Of a stretch of 64,000 bases of DNA, positions 25,063 to 33,399 are shown piece after piece. The stretch's first letter is position 1; every line of letters begins with the position of its first letter. The stretch is from Archangium lansingense. GTDB lineage: Bacteria; Myxococcota; Myxococcia; Myxococcales; Myxococcaceae. The stretch is from assembly GCF_026626635.1 (NCBI RefSeq), contig NZ_JAPNKA010000001.1, positions 5,828,001 to 5,892,000 of the forward strand, read 5' to 3'. The notes under the pieces are model-generated. The model had not been told where the DNA came from, did not search any database, and worked only from the letters and a program-made list of their open reading frames with translations. A program made the translations under genes and the position numbers.

Positions 25063-26460
25063 GTGGCTGAGACTTTCGACGTGGTGATCATCGGTTCGGG
25101 CCCCGGCGGGTATGTCGGTGCGATCCGGGCCGCGCAGCTGGGGCTGAAGACGGCCATTATCGAGAAGGACAAGCGCCTGGGTGGCACCTGCCTCCATCGC
25201 GGCTGCATCCCCACCAAGTCGCTCCTGTGGTCCGCGGCCCTCCTGCACCACATCCGTGAGGCGGCGGACTTCGGTATCGAGGTTCCGGCTCCGGTGGTCA
25301 ACTGGGCCAAGGTCCAGGAGCACAAGCAGAAGGTGGTCACCAAGGGTGCCAACGGCATCGACTACCTGATGAAGAAGAACAAGATCACCGTCATCAAGGG
25401 CCACGGCCGCATTGCCGGCAAGGGCAAGGTCGAGGTCGCCCTCGAGGGTGGTTCCAAGCAGACGCTGGACACCAAGAACATCATCATCGCCACGGGCTCG
25501 GTGCCCAAGTCGCTGCCCAATGTTCCGGTGGACCACAAGCGCGTCCTCAACAGCGACTCCATCCTGGAGCTCGACCGCATCCCCAAGAGCCTGATCGTCA
25601 TCGGCGCGGGCGCGGTGGGCTGCGAGTTCGCCTCCGTCTTCAACCACATGGGCAGCCAGGTCTCCATCGTGGAGTACATGCCCAACCTGCTCCCCATCGA
25701 GGACATCGACTGCTCGAAGGAGCTGGAGAAGCACTTCAAGCGCCGGAAGATCGATCTGCACACCGGCGCCAAGGTGGAGAAGGTCGAGACCACCGCCACC
25801 GGTGCGAAGCTCACCATGACCGTGGGCAACGAGACGCGCACCATCGAGGCCGAGTACGTCCTGTCCGCCGTGGGCCGCGCCCCCGTCAGCGAGGACATCG
25901 GGCTCCAGCTCACGTCCATCAAGCCCGACCGTGGCTTCATCAAGACGGACAACATGATGCGCACCACCGAGCCGAACGTGTACGCGATCGGTGACGTGAT
26001 CCCCACGCCGATGCTCGCCCACGTGGCCAGCGCCGAGTGCGTCCTCGCCGTCGAGCACATCGCCGGCAAGAACCCCGCGCCCATCAACTACGACCTCACC
26101 CCGTCCGCCACCTACTGCTACCCCGAGGTGGCCTCGGTCGGTCTCACCGAGAAGAAGGCCAAGGAGCGCGGCTACGACGTCAAGGCCGCCATCTTCCCGT
26201 TCTCCGCCGTCACCAAGGCCTCCATCTCCAACGAGGCCTTCGGCATGATCAAGGTCGTCTCCGACAAGAAGTATGACGAGGTGCTCGGCGTCCACCTCGT
26301 GGGCCCCCACGCCACCGAGCTCCTCGCCGAGGCCTGCGTCGCCATGCGCCTGGAGATCACCACCGAGGAGCTCGCTCACACCATGCACGCCCACCCGACG
26401 CTCTCCGAGATCATCAAGGAAGGCGCCGAGGCCACGCTGGGTCACCCGATCCACATCTGA
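25063..26460 (+). CDS. lpdA: Dihydrolipoyl dehydrogenase (E3)
   Basis: 465 residues from a GTG at 25063, with GGAGG seven bases upstream. The frame extends further upstream, but that part overlaps the divergent gene and does not fit the family. FAD loop VVIIGSGPGGYVGAIRAAQLG, redox-active disulphide GGTCLHRGCIPTK, NAD loop VIGAGAVGCEFASVF, and the C-terminal catalytic His-Glu pair in HAHPTLSE are all intact. It reoxidises dihydrolipoamide of 2-oxoacid dehydrogenase complexes. lipA, an E2 and lipB follow about 1 kb downstream on the same strand, separated by the DUF72 gene, so this is a lipoate-centred neighbourhood. No E1 gene is present in the window. Confidence 0.95.
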   Translation: MAETFDVVIIGSGPGGYVGAIRAAQLGLKTAIIEKDKRLGGTCLHRGCIPTKSLLWSAALLHHIREAADFGIEVPAPVVNWAKVQEHKQKVVTKGANGIDYLMKKNKITVIKGHGRIAGKGKVEVALEGGSKQTLDTKNIIIATGSVPKSLPNVPVDHKRVLNSDSILELDRIPKSLIVIGAGAVGCEFASVFNHMGSQVSIVEYMPNLLPIEDIDCSKELEKHFKRRKIDLHTGAKVEKVETTATGAKLTMTVGNETRTIEAEYVLSAVGRAPVSEDIGLQLTSIKPDRGFIKTDNMMRTTEPNVYAIGDVIPTPMLAHVASAECVLAVEHIAGKNPAPINYDLTPSATYCYPEVASVGLTEKKAKERGYDVKAAIFPFSAVTKASISNEAFGMIKVVSDKKYDEVLGVHLVGPHATELLAEACVAMRLEITTEELAHTMHAHPTLSEIIKEGAEATLGHPIHI

Positions 26461-26480
26461 GTCTCCGGGCTTCCGGGTAG

Positions 26481-26516
26481 ACCCTCACCCCAGCCCTCTC
26501 CCAGAGGGAGAGGGGG
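26481..26516 (+). repeat. Dispersed palindromic (REP-like) element, copy 3
   Basis: ACCCTCACCCCAGCCCTCTC arm with the palindrome CCCTCTCCCaGAGGGAGAGGG, 20 nt after the lpdA stop. It may serve as the 3' end of the lpdA message. Confidence 0.85.
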
Positions 26517-26543
26517 CATACACAGTAGGGCGTTGGGTTGTTC

Positions 26544-27332
26544 TCAGGCCGTTCGAGACTCTTCTGTCTCGGACGGCCTTCGCATGTCCGGTGGTGGGTG
26601 CACTGGCACGTGGCCCAGCAGCTCCGATAGATCGAACGCGTCCAGCAGCGCGTGCCCATGGAGATCGTTGTTGAAGTAGACCCAGGCCGTTCGCCCCTTG
26701 CGTCTCCACTTGTCGAGGTCGCATGCCACCGGCCACAGCGCCTCGCGGCCATAGCGCCCCGCGTAGCGCGAGCCCGCCCCGTGGAAGCGCACGTAACGGA
26801 AGCCTCCCGTGAGTCGCGGTGGTGGCACCGGCACCAGGTCGTGTTCGCACACGGCTGATCCCCGGCGCTCCAGCACCTCTAGCACCTCCTCGTGGTACCA
26901 GGCCGCGTCGCGGAACTCGACGACGTACTGGAGGCCTCGAGGCAGTGCGGCCAGGAAGCGATCCAGCCGTTCTGGATCCGGTTTCTTCATGTGCGGCGGT
27001 AGCTGCCACAGCACCGGGCCCAGCTTGGGTCCCAGGCGCAGGATGACGCTGAAGTAGCGCTCCAGGCCCTCGCCCACGTCCGTTAGACGCTTCATGTGCG
27101 TGAGGAAACGGCTGCCTTTGCACGCGAACCGGAAGCCCTTCGGGGTCTGCTCCCGCCAGCCGTCCACCGCGTCCGCCGTGGGCAGCCGGTAGAAGGGGGC
27201 GTTGAGCTCCACCGTGGCGAAGACCTGCGCGTAGTAGGGGAGCCAGCGACGGGTTGGCAGCCCGGCTGGGTAGAAGAGTCCCTTCCAGTGCTTGTAGACG
27301 TAGCCGCTCGTCCCCAGGTGGATGGCCCTCAT
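26544..27332 (-). CDS. DUF72 family protein (YecE-like)
   Basis: 262 residues. The N-terminus IHLGTSGYVYKHWKGLFYP, the early VELNAPFYRLPT, GFRFACKGSRFLTH, PVLWQLPPHMK, VVEFRDAAWY and FRYVRFHGAG are the conserved blocks of the DUF72 family, a TIM-barrel-like family whose biochemical role is not established (from family knowledge). Length is normal. It interrupts the plus-strand lipoate-related genes, and no functional link to them is visible. Confidence 0.88.
   Translation of the reverse strand: MRAIHLGTSGYVYKHWKGLFYPAGLPTRRWLPYYAQVFATVELNAPFYRLPTADAVDGWREQTPKGFRFACKGSRFLTHMKRLTDVGEGLERYFSVILRLGPKLGPVLWQLPPHMKKPDPERLDRFLAALPRGLQYVVEFRDAAWYHEEVLEVLERRGSAVCEHDLVPVPPPRLTGGFRYVRFHGAGSRYAGRYGREALWPVACDLDKWRRKGRTAWVYFNNDLHGHALLDAFDLSELLGHVPVHPPPDMRRPSETEESRTA
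26547..26578. terminator. Hairpin overlapping the 3' end of the DUF72 gene
   Basis: Inverted repeat GGCCGTTCGAGAC / GTCTCGGACGGCC (13 bp, one G-T pair) with a 6-nt loop. No T-run follows on either strand. It may end both the lpdA and the DUF72 transcripts. Confidence 0.35.
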
Positions 27333-27574
27333 GCCTCAAGCATGGGCACTCCCGCTGTCCCAGGCGGACTGCCGCCTGGTGAGTCGTCCGCTCATCCTTC
27401 GAGCAAGCTGCGCTTACGGCCTTCGCGAGCAGGCCGAGCCTCTTCTTTCGCCCCTTTACTGCCCGCTCCCGATTGAGTCGTTACAACATGCGAGACTTCG
27501 AGGAAGCTAACGCCTCGCGTCAAGGCTTCCCCCTTGACCCTGCTTTCGCCCCAACCGTAGAAGGCCCGCGACCC

Positions 27575-28510
27575 ATGGCAACTCCTGATCGTTTCCCCCT
27601 GCCGCAGGTATCTGAATCCACCCGCAAGCCGGAGTGGTTGAAGGTGCGTCTCCCGAGCGGTGATGGGTACGAGCGGGTCAAATCCATCGTGCGTCGCACG
27701 AAGCTGTCCACGGTGTGCGAGGAGGCCCGTTGCCCCAACATCGCCGAGTGCTGGGGCGGTGGCACCGCCACGGTGATGCTCATGGGAGAGGTGTGCACCC
27801 GCGCCTGCCGCTTCTGCCACGTGAAGGTGGGCGCGCCCCCTCCGTTGGATCCGATGGAGCCCATCCATCTGGCCCAGGCCGTCAAGGAGATGGACCTCGA
27901 GTACATCGTGGTCACCTCCGTCAACCGCGATGACCGGCCGGATGGAGGCGCCAGCCACTTCGCCTCGGCCATCCGCGAGCTGCGCCAGCACTCGCCCAAG
28001 ACGATCGTCGAGGTGCTCATCCCCGACTTCAAGGGTGTGGAGCGCGACCTGGCCACCGTGGCCGAGGCCCGCCCGCATGTGGTGGCCCACAACGTGGAGA
28101 CGGTGGAGCGCCTCACGCCCACCGTGCGTGATCGCCGCGCCACCTACCGCCAGTCCCTCAAGGTGCTCGAGTACCTCAAGCAGCGTCCGGAGAAGCTCTA
28201 CACCAAGACCTCTATCATGGTCGGTCTGGGCGAGACGGACGCCGAGCTGGAGCAGACCTTCAAGGACCTGCGCGCCGTGGGCGTGGACGTGCTCACGTTG
28301 GGCCAGTACCTCCAGCCTTCCCAGTACCACCTGCGGGTGGAGCGCTTCGTCACCCCGCAGCAGTTCGCGGACTACAAGACGCTCGCCGAGTCCTACGGCT
28401 TCCTCTACGTCGCCTCCGGACCGCTCGTGCGCTCCAGCTACCGCGCCGCCGAGTTCTTCATGAAGGGCCTCATGGAGCGTGAGCGCCTGGGTCTCGCCGG
28501 CAACACCTGA
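27575..28510 (+). CDS. lipA: Lipoyl synthase (LipA)
   Basis: 311 residues from the ATG at 27575, preceded by AGAAGG; the frame is open 34 codons earlier, but that part does not fit. Both iron-sulphur sites are intact: auxiliary cluster C-x4-C-x5-C (CEEARCPNIAEC) and radical-SAM C-x3-C-x2-C (CTRACRFC). The C-terminal RSSYRA supplies the conserved Ser that ligates the auxiliary cluster. It inserts two sulphurs into octanoyl groups on E2 and H proteins. It heads a likely operon with E2, the zinc-finger P-loop protein and lipB. The upstream 242 nt (27333-27574) show no clear promoter. Confidence 0.96.
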   Translation: MATPDRFPLPQVSESTRKPEWLKVRLPSGDGYERVKSIVRRTKLSTVCEEARCPNIAECWGGGTATVMLMGEVCTRACRFCHVKVGAPPPLDPMEPIHLAQAVKEMDLEYIVVTSVNRDDRPDGGASHFASAIRELRQHSPKTIVEVLIPDFKGVERDLATVAEARPHVVAHNVETVERLTPTVRDRRATYRQSLKVLEYLKQRPEKLYTKTSIMVGLGETDAELEQTFKDLRAVGVDVLTLGQYLQPSQYHLRVERFVTPQQFADYKTLAESYGFLYVASGPLVRSSYRAAEFFMKGLMERERLGLAGNT

Positions 28511-28550
28511 CGCTTTCTCAACACCCTCACTCCGAAACGGACCCCCGCGA

Positions 28551-29819
28551 ATGGCGATCTTCGAGTTCAAGCTGCCCGATCTTGGCGAAGGCGTGCAGGA
28601 GGGCGAGCTGGTCAAGTGGCACGTCAAGCCCGGCGACGTCGTCAAGCAGGACCAGACGCTCGCCGAGGTGATGACGGACAAGGCCACCGTGACCGTGCCC
28701 AGCCCCAAGGCCGGCCGTGTCGTGCAGACGCACGGCAACGAAGGCGACATGGCCAAGGTCCATCAGATCCTGGTCACGATGGAGATCGAGGGCGCCGCTC
28801 CGGTTCAGGCCTCGGGTCACGGGGCTCCCGCCGCTCATGGTGCTGCTGCCGCTCCTGCGGCCACGGCTGCTCAGGCCACGGGTCCGCAGGCCGCCTCCAA
28901 GGTGCTCGCCACTCCGCTCACTCGCCGCATGGCCGCTGAGCACGGGCTGAACCTCGCGGAGATCTCCGGCTCCGGTCCGCAGGGTCGCGTGATGAAGGCG
29001 GACGTGGTGGCGGCCCTCGAGGGTGGTCACTCCGCCCGCAATGAGGTGGCTCCCGCCGCCGCTCCCGCTCAGGCCCGTCCGGCCGCGCCCTCCGTGGCCC
29101 CGGGCCGCGGTGACGAGCGCATCCCCCTGCGTGGCCTGCGCAAGAAGATCGCCGAGAAGATGGTGCGCTCGAAGTTCACCGCGCCTCACTTCGGCTTCGT
29201 CGAGGAGGTGGACTGCACTGAGCTCGTCGCTCTGCGCAAGCGCCTCAACGACACCCTGGCCGCCGCTGGCGAGAAGGCAAAGCTGTCCTTCCTGCCCTTC
29301 ATCATCAAGGCCACGATCGCCGCGATGAAGAAGTACCCGCACCTCAACGCCAACATGGACGAGGCCGCCCAGGAGCTCGTCGTGCGCGGCGAGTTCAACA
29401 TCGGCATCGCCGTGGCCACCGGCGAGGGGCTCACCGTTCCCGTCATCAAGAACGCGGACCGTCTCTCCCTGCGCGAGATGGCCGAGGAGGTCGTTCGCCT
29501 CAGCACCGCCGCGAGGGATCGCAAGCTGAAGATGGACGAGCTCACCGGGGGCTCCTTCACCATCACCTCGCTCGGCCAGACCGGCGGCATCTTCGCAACG
29601 CCCATCATCAACCACCCCGAGGTGGCCATCATGGGCATCCACCGCATGCGCAAGCGTCCCGTGGTGGACAACAACGGTCAGATCGTCGTGCGCGAGATGA
29701 TGAACGTCTCTATCTCCGCCGATCACCGCGTCATCGATGGTCAGGTCGCCGCTGACTTCGTGTACGAGGTCATCAAGTACCTGGAGCACCCGGACATGCT
29801 GTTCCTGGCCATGGCCTGA
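28551..29819 (+). CDS. 2-oxoacid dehydrogenase acyltransferase (E2), one lipoyl domain
   Basis: 422 residues from the ATG at 28551; the frame starts 24 codons earlier without family similarity. Lipoyl domain at 1-80 with the target Lys in MTDKATV. Ala/Pro-rich flexible linker at about 85-120, peripheral-subunit-binding domain at about 123-160 (TPLTRRMAAEHGLNL, GPQGRVMKADV), second linker, then the catalytic domain from about 190 with the active-site DHRVIDG. The single lipoyl domain and sequence are compatible with a pyruvate or branched-chain E2; the absence of E1 genes prevents a choice. Co-location with lipA and lipB means the enzyme substrate and its modifying enzymes are made together. 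Confidence 0.92.
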   Translation: MAIFEFKLPDLGEGVQEGELVKWHVKPGDVVKQDQTLAEVMTDKATVTVPSPKAGRVVQTHGNEGDMAKVHQILVTMEIEGAAPVQASGHGAPAAHGAAAAPAATAAQATGPQAASKVLATPLTRRMAAEHGLNLAEISGSGPQGRVMKADVVAALEGGHSARNEVAPAAAPAQARPAAPSVAPGRGDERIPLRGLRKKIAEKMVRSKFTAPHFGFVEEVDCTELVALRKRLNDTLAAAGEKAKLSFLPFIIKATIAAMKKYPHLNANMDEAAQELVVRGEFNIGIAVATGEGLTVPVIKNADRLSLREMAEEVVRLSTAARDRKLKMDELTGGSFTITSLGQTGGIFATPIINHPEVAIMGIHRMRKRPVVDNNGQIVVREMMNVSISADHRVIDGQVAADFVYEVIKYLEHPDMLFLAMA

Positions 29820-29906
29820 CGGCCGGGCCGTCTGCCGGGGGCGCGTGCCTCGCCGGGAGCGCTCGCGCAACCGCGCTCCCGTCCTTCGAGGAGGTTACGC
29901 TTCCCC

Positions 29907-31313
29907 ATGGCCGAGAACGTTCGCGACGTCATCCGCGCGGCCCAGGCCGCGGAGCTCGGTGGTGACAAGCCCCGCGCCATCGAGCTGCTCCGGCTCGCCG
30001 TCGACCTCTGCCGGCGCTCGGGCAACAAGCCCCGCGCCGAGCAGCTCCTGCGCTACATCCTCCGGTTGGATCCCTCCCGCAAGGAGGTGGAGGAGGAGCT
30101 CCGCCTGCTGGAGCGGGAGGAACCGCCGCCGCCTCCCTCCGCCCCCGAGCCCGATGAAGCGCCCGAGCCCGGGGTGTTCGTCCTCGAGGAGGACACCAGC
30201 TCTTCCCTCCAGGAGGCCCTGCGCGAGGCCGAGCTGTCCATGGATCGCCGGACACGTCCCGTGGCCCTCGCCGTCGAGGTGATGCGCTCCGCTGTGCTCG
30301 GTGTGCCGGTCCCCGGCAAGGAGGAGAAGGCTCCTCCGGTCACGGAGGCTCGGAAGGAAGACCCTCACCCCGGCCCTCTCCCAAAGGGAGAGGGGGTTGC
30401 TGCGGAGGGAGAAGGGGCTTTCATCGAGCGGGGGCCCACTCGGGCTGATCCGTCCCTCGACGCCTGGTGCTCCTTCTGCTGCCGGCCTCGCTCCGAGGTG
30501 GGCGCGCTCGTTGCCGGTCCCTCGGGTGCGTTCATCTGCTCGGCGTGTATCGGGGAGTCGGGTGCGCTGCTCGGAGGCGTGGCGGCCGTGGCTCCGGCCT
30601 CGCGTGGTTCGGCCTCCGCACCTCCTCGGCCCGTGTCTGTTGAGCTGGTGGGGCAGGCACTTGCCCGCGAGGCTCTCGAGCGCGGCCTGGAGGCGGGTGT
30701 TCGCCGCGTGCTGCTGCTCGGGCCCGAGGGCGCCGGAAAGAGCACGTGGATGCGGGGCTTCGTGGAGCAGGGAAGGGGAGTGATCGTGACTCCCGATTCG
30801 CTCGACCGCGCTCCGGTGGACTCCGTGCTCCTCGTGGAGGACGTGGACCGCCTCCCTCCCGCCGAGCAAGCCGCTCTGAGTACCTTCCTCGTCCGTCACC
30901 CTGCGTGCACGGTGCTGATGACGGCCCGGGGCGGTCTGGTGGCTTCGGGGCTTGTGCTCGTCTCGGACTCCGGCCGTGTGCCCATCCCCAGCACCGCCGC
31001 GCTCTCCGAGGCCGTGCGGGGCACGCTGCCCGTCGTCCTGTTGGAGCAGGTGCAGATGCTCGTCGCGTTTAGCGCTCCGAGCGTCGAGGACCTGGTCGAG
31101 ATCGCTCGGCGCCAGCTTGCATCGCGCGAGGACTACCGGCTCTCCGACGAGGTGCTCACCGCCCTCGCCACTGAGGCCGCCCGCTCGCCGCGCTCCGGGC
31201 ATGAGCTGCAAGCCCTCCTGGCCCGGGTGCCTCCCGGCTCCTGGCGCCTGGAGGTGAAGAAGAAGGGGAAGGCGAAGCCGGCCCGCCGTGGCCGGCGGAA
31301 GGGATCGTCGTGA
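29907..31313 (+). CDS. TPR / ClpX-type zinc finger / P-loop ATPase-like protein
   Basis: 468 residues, not matched to a known protein as a whole. Residues 1-70: helical TPR-like repeat with paired KPRAIELLR / KPRAEQLLR units. Residues about 75-185 are low complexity and contain the in-frame REP copy (DPHPGPLPKGEG at about 152). Residues about 187-220: WCSFCCRPRSEVGALVAGPS...ICSACI, a four-Cys zinc finger like the N-terminal domain of ClpX. Residues about 265-420: Walker A GPEGAGKST and Walker B SVLLVEDVDR, an AAA-like ATPase core that lacks an obvious sensor Arg. The C-terminus is strongly basic. It lies between E2 and lipB, and its stop overlaps the lipB GTG, so a role tied to lipoate enzymes is possible but unproven. 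Confidence 0.7.
   Translation: MAENVRDVIRAAQAAELGGDKPRAIELLRLAVDLCRRSGNKPRAEQLLRYILRLDPSRKEVEEELRLLEREEPPPPPSAPEPDEAPEPGVFVLEEDTSSSLQEALREAELSMDRRTRPVALAVEVMRSAVLGVPVPGKEEKAPPVTEARKEDPHPGPLPKGEGVAAEGEGAFIERGPTRADPSLDAWCSFCCRPRSEVGALVAGPSGAFICSACIGESGALLGGVAAVAPASRGSASAPPRPVSVELVGQALAREALERGLEAGVRRVLLLGPEGAGKSTWMRGFVEQGRGVIVTPDSLDRAPVDSVLLVEDVDRLPPAEQAALSTFLVRHPACTVLMTARGGLVASGLVLVSDSGRVPIPSTAALSEAVRGTLPVVLLEQVQMLVAFSAPSVEDLVEIARRQLASREDYRLSDEVLTALATEAARSPRSGHELQALLARVPPGSWRLEVKKKGKAKPARRGRRKGSS
30361..30396 (+). repeat. Dispersed palindromic (REP-like) element, copy 4, inside a coding region
   Basis: ACCCTCACCCCGGCCCTCTCCCAAAGGGAGAGGGGG lies in frame within the gene at 29907-31313 and adds the peptide DPHPGPLPKGEG to its low-complexity linker. 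Confidence 0.9.
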
Positions 31314-32395
31314 AGACGCTGACGGTGTACCGGCTCGGCCGGGTTGAATACGAGGATGGTCTCCAACTCATGAAGCTCTTCGGCGAGACCCGCCGCCAGG
31401 GCCTCTGCGGAGACGTGCTGTTGCTGCTCGAGCACCCGCCTGTGCTCACCCTCGGCCGCGCTGCCAAGCGCTTCAACATCGTCGCCAGTGACGAGAGCCT
31501 CGCCGCTGAAGGTGTGGAGACCTTCGAGACGGATCGCGGTGGCGATGTCACCTACCACGGGCCCGGCCAGCTCGTGGGCTACCCCATCTTCCTGCTCCCC
31601 GAGGGCCGTCAGGACGTGCGCCGCTATGTGCGCGATGTCGAGCAGTGCGTCATCCGCACCCTCGCCGAGTACGGCGTCACCTCGGGCACCATCCCCAAGT
31701 GGCCCGGAGTGTGGATCGGCCAGGAGGACTCGCCTGATGCGCGGAAGATCGGCGCCATCGGCGTCCACCTCGCTCGCTGGCTCACCAGTCACGGCTTCGC
31801 GCTCAACATCAACACGCACCTGCCGCACTTCAACCTCATCGTCCCCTGCGGCATCCGCGAGGCCGGTGTCACCTCGCTGCAGAAGGAGCTCGGCCGCTCC
31901 GTGCCCATGGCCGAGGTCGAGGAGAAGATCGCCCGGCACTTCGCCGATGTCTTCGAGCTCCAGCGTGTCGAGCCTGCGCCACCCACGCGCACCGTGAGCG
32001 TCACGCTGGTGCGGGGGAAGGGAGCTGATGCCCGGGTGCTGCTGCTGCGCCGGCGCCCCGAGCGCGGTGGCTTCTGGCAGATCGTCACCGGCCGCTTGGA
32101 GCCGGGAGAGCAGCCCCGCGACGCCGCCGCCCGCGAGCTGTTCGAGGAGACCGGGCTGCGCACCGATGTGGTCGATCTGGAGTACCGCCACGCCTTCGCT
32201 GTCGGCAGCGTGGTGCCTCCACGGCTCGTCGAGGAGAACGGCTTCGCGGCCCGGTGCACCGCGGAGTTCGAGGTGCGGCTCGGTGACGAGCACGATGCTT
32301 ATGAGTGGGTGGATGTTCCTACGGCGCTCGCCCGGCTCCCGTTCCGCGGCCTCCGCGAGGGCGTCCAGCGCGCCATCCGGGTGCTCGCGGAGTGA
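31310..32395 (+). CDS. lipB: LipB octanoyltransferase fused to a Nudix hydrolase domain
   Basis: 361 residues from a GTG overlapping the previous stop (GTGA). Residues 1-215 are LipB: LLLEHPPVLTLGRAA, GGDVTYHGPGQLVGYP, the catalytic Lys in RKIGAIGVH and the acyl-enzyme Cys in VPCGIREAGVTSL. It moves octanoyl groups from ACP to lipoyl domains. Residues about 225-361 are a Nudix domain with a complete box: G-x5-E-x7-RE-L-x-EE-x-G-L in GRLEPGEQPRDAAARELFEETGL-type order, starting at about residue 262. The reading frame is continuous. Substrate of the Nudix part is unknown. Standalone LipB is about 210-230 residues, so the fusion is clear. Confidence 0.93.
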   Translation: MKTLTVYRLGRVEYEDGLQLMKLFGETRRQGLCGDVLLLLEHPPVLTLGRAAKRFNIVASDESLAAEGVETFETDRGGDVTYHGPGQLVGYPIFLLPEGRQDVRRYVRDVEQCVIRTLAEYGVTSGTIPKWPGVWIGQEDSPDARKIGAIGVHLARWLTSHGFALNINTHLPHFNLIVPCGIREAGVTSLQKELGRSVPMAEVEEKIARHFADVFELQRVEPAPPTRTVSVTLVRGKGADARVLLLRRRPERGGFWQIVTGRLEPGEQPRDAAARELFEETGLRTDVVDLEYRHAFAVGSVVPPRLVEENGFAARCTAEFEVRLGDEHDAYEWVDVPTALARLPFRGLREGVQRAIRVLAE

Positions 32396-32403
32396 CTCCG
32401 TAA

Positions 32404-32438
32404 ACCCTCACCCCGACCCTCTCCCAGAGGGAGAGGGA
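32404..32438 (+). repeat. Dispersed palindromic (REP-like) element, copy 5
   Basis: ACCCTCACCCCGACCCTCTC arm with CCCTCTCCCaGAGGGAGAGGG, 9 nt after the lipB stop, in the convergent gap before the MBL gene. It is a plausible transcription end. Confidence 0.85.
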
Positions 32439-32481
32439 GTAGTGGGGCGAGGGGAGGAGGGGCAGGGGACTACAGCCTGAA

Positions 32482-33399
32482 CTACAGCTTCAGGATCTCC
32501 TGCTCCACGGCGGCGATCGTCTCCGGCCGGTGCTTACGCACCTCCTCGACGAACCTGTCCATCGCCGCGTCGTCGCGCGTGGTCTCGTGGTGGAAGAGCA
32601 CCAGCTGCTTCACGTTCGACGCGTTGGCCGTCTCCACGGCCGACTCCCACGTCGAGTGACCCCAGCCGATCTTCGCCGAGCCCTTGCGGCCCCGGTACTC
32701 ATCCTCGGTGTACATCGCGTCGATGATGAGCATGTCCGCGTCCCTCGCGAACTCCACGAGGTCCTTGTCCTTCTCGCAGCCGTGCTCCACGTCCGTCGCG
32801 TACACCACCGACCTGCCGTCGCACTCCACCCGGTAGCCCAGATTGCCTCCCGGATGGTTCAGGTCCATCGTGAGGATCCTCGCCGGGCCCAGCTCTATCT
32901 GCTGGCCCGCTTCCAGGTTCTTGTAGGCCATCTGCGCCTTGAAGGTGTCCTCGGCCGTCACCGGGAAATAGGGCTGCACCATCTGTCCCGACAGCACCTC
33001 CTTCACCGAGTGGCTGCCTCGCGGCGCGCCGTACACCGTGAAGGCGAACCTCGGGATGAAGATGGGCGTGAAGAACGGCAGCCCCTGCAGGTGATCGTAG
33101 TGGTAGTGCGAGAGGAAGATGGAGGCACGCGTGGGTCCCCCCGCCGCCAACAGCTCCCACCCCAGCTCGCGCACGCCCGTACCCAGGTCGAAGATGAGCA
33201 GCTCATCCCCGCATCGCATCTCGACGCAAGGCGTATTGCCCCCATAGCGCTGCGTCTTCGGCCCCGGTACAGGGATCGAGCCGCGCACTCCCCAGAAACG
33301 CACATGGAACGGGACGCGCGCCTCGGCGGGCGTTCCCTCTCGTTCGTTCTCAGCCAACCTTCGCTTCCGTGTCGTCGTCGTCCTCGGCGAAGAGCTCAA
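32482..33399 (-). CDS. MBL-fold metallohydrolase
   Basis: 305 residues as read. The core starts at VRFWGVRGSIPVPGP, then RYGGNTPC and the metal motif SHYHYDHLQG, followed by LNHPGGNLGYR, YATDVEH and a late LFHHETTRDD. These are the ligand blocks of metallo-beta-lactamase-fold phosphodiesterase-like proteins common in myxobacteria; the substrate is unknown. The start is uncertain: the longest frame begins at a TTG (33399) and overlaps ribA by 50 nt, while a GTG at 33303 would begin directly at the conserved VRFWG. It is the last gene of the moeA-ribA-MBL run. Confidence 0.85.
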   Translation of the reverse strand: MSSSPRTTTTRKRRLAENEREGTPAEARVPFHVRFWGVRGSIPVPGPKTQRYGGNTPCVEMRCGDELLIFDLGTGVRELGWELLAAGGPTRASIFLSHYHYDHLQGLPFFTPIFIPRFAFTVYGAPRGSHSVKEVLSGQMVQPYFPVTAEDTFKAQMAYKNLEAGQQIELGPARILTMDLNHPGGNLGYRVECDGRSVVYATDVEHGCEKDKDLVEFARDADMLIIDAMYTEDEYRGRKGSAKIGWGHSTWESAVETANASNVKQLVLFHHETTRDDAAMDRFVEEVRKHRPETIAAVEQEILKL

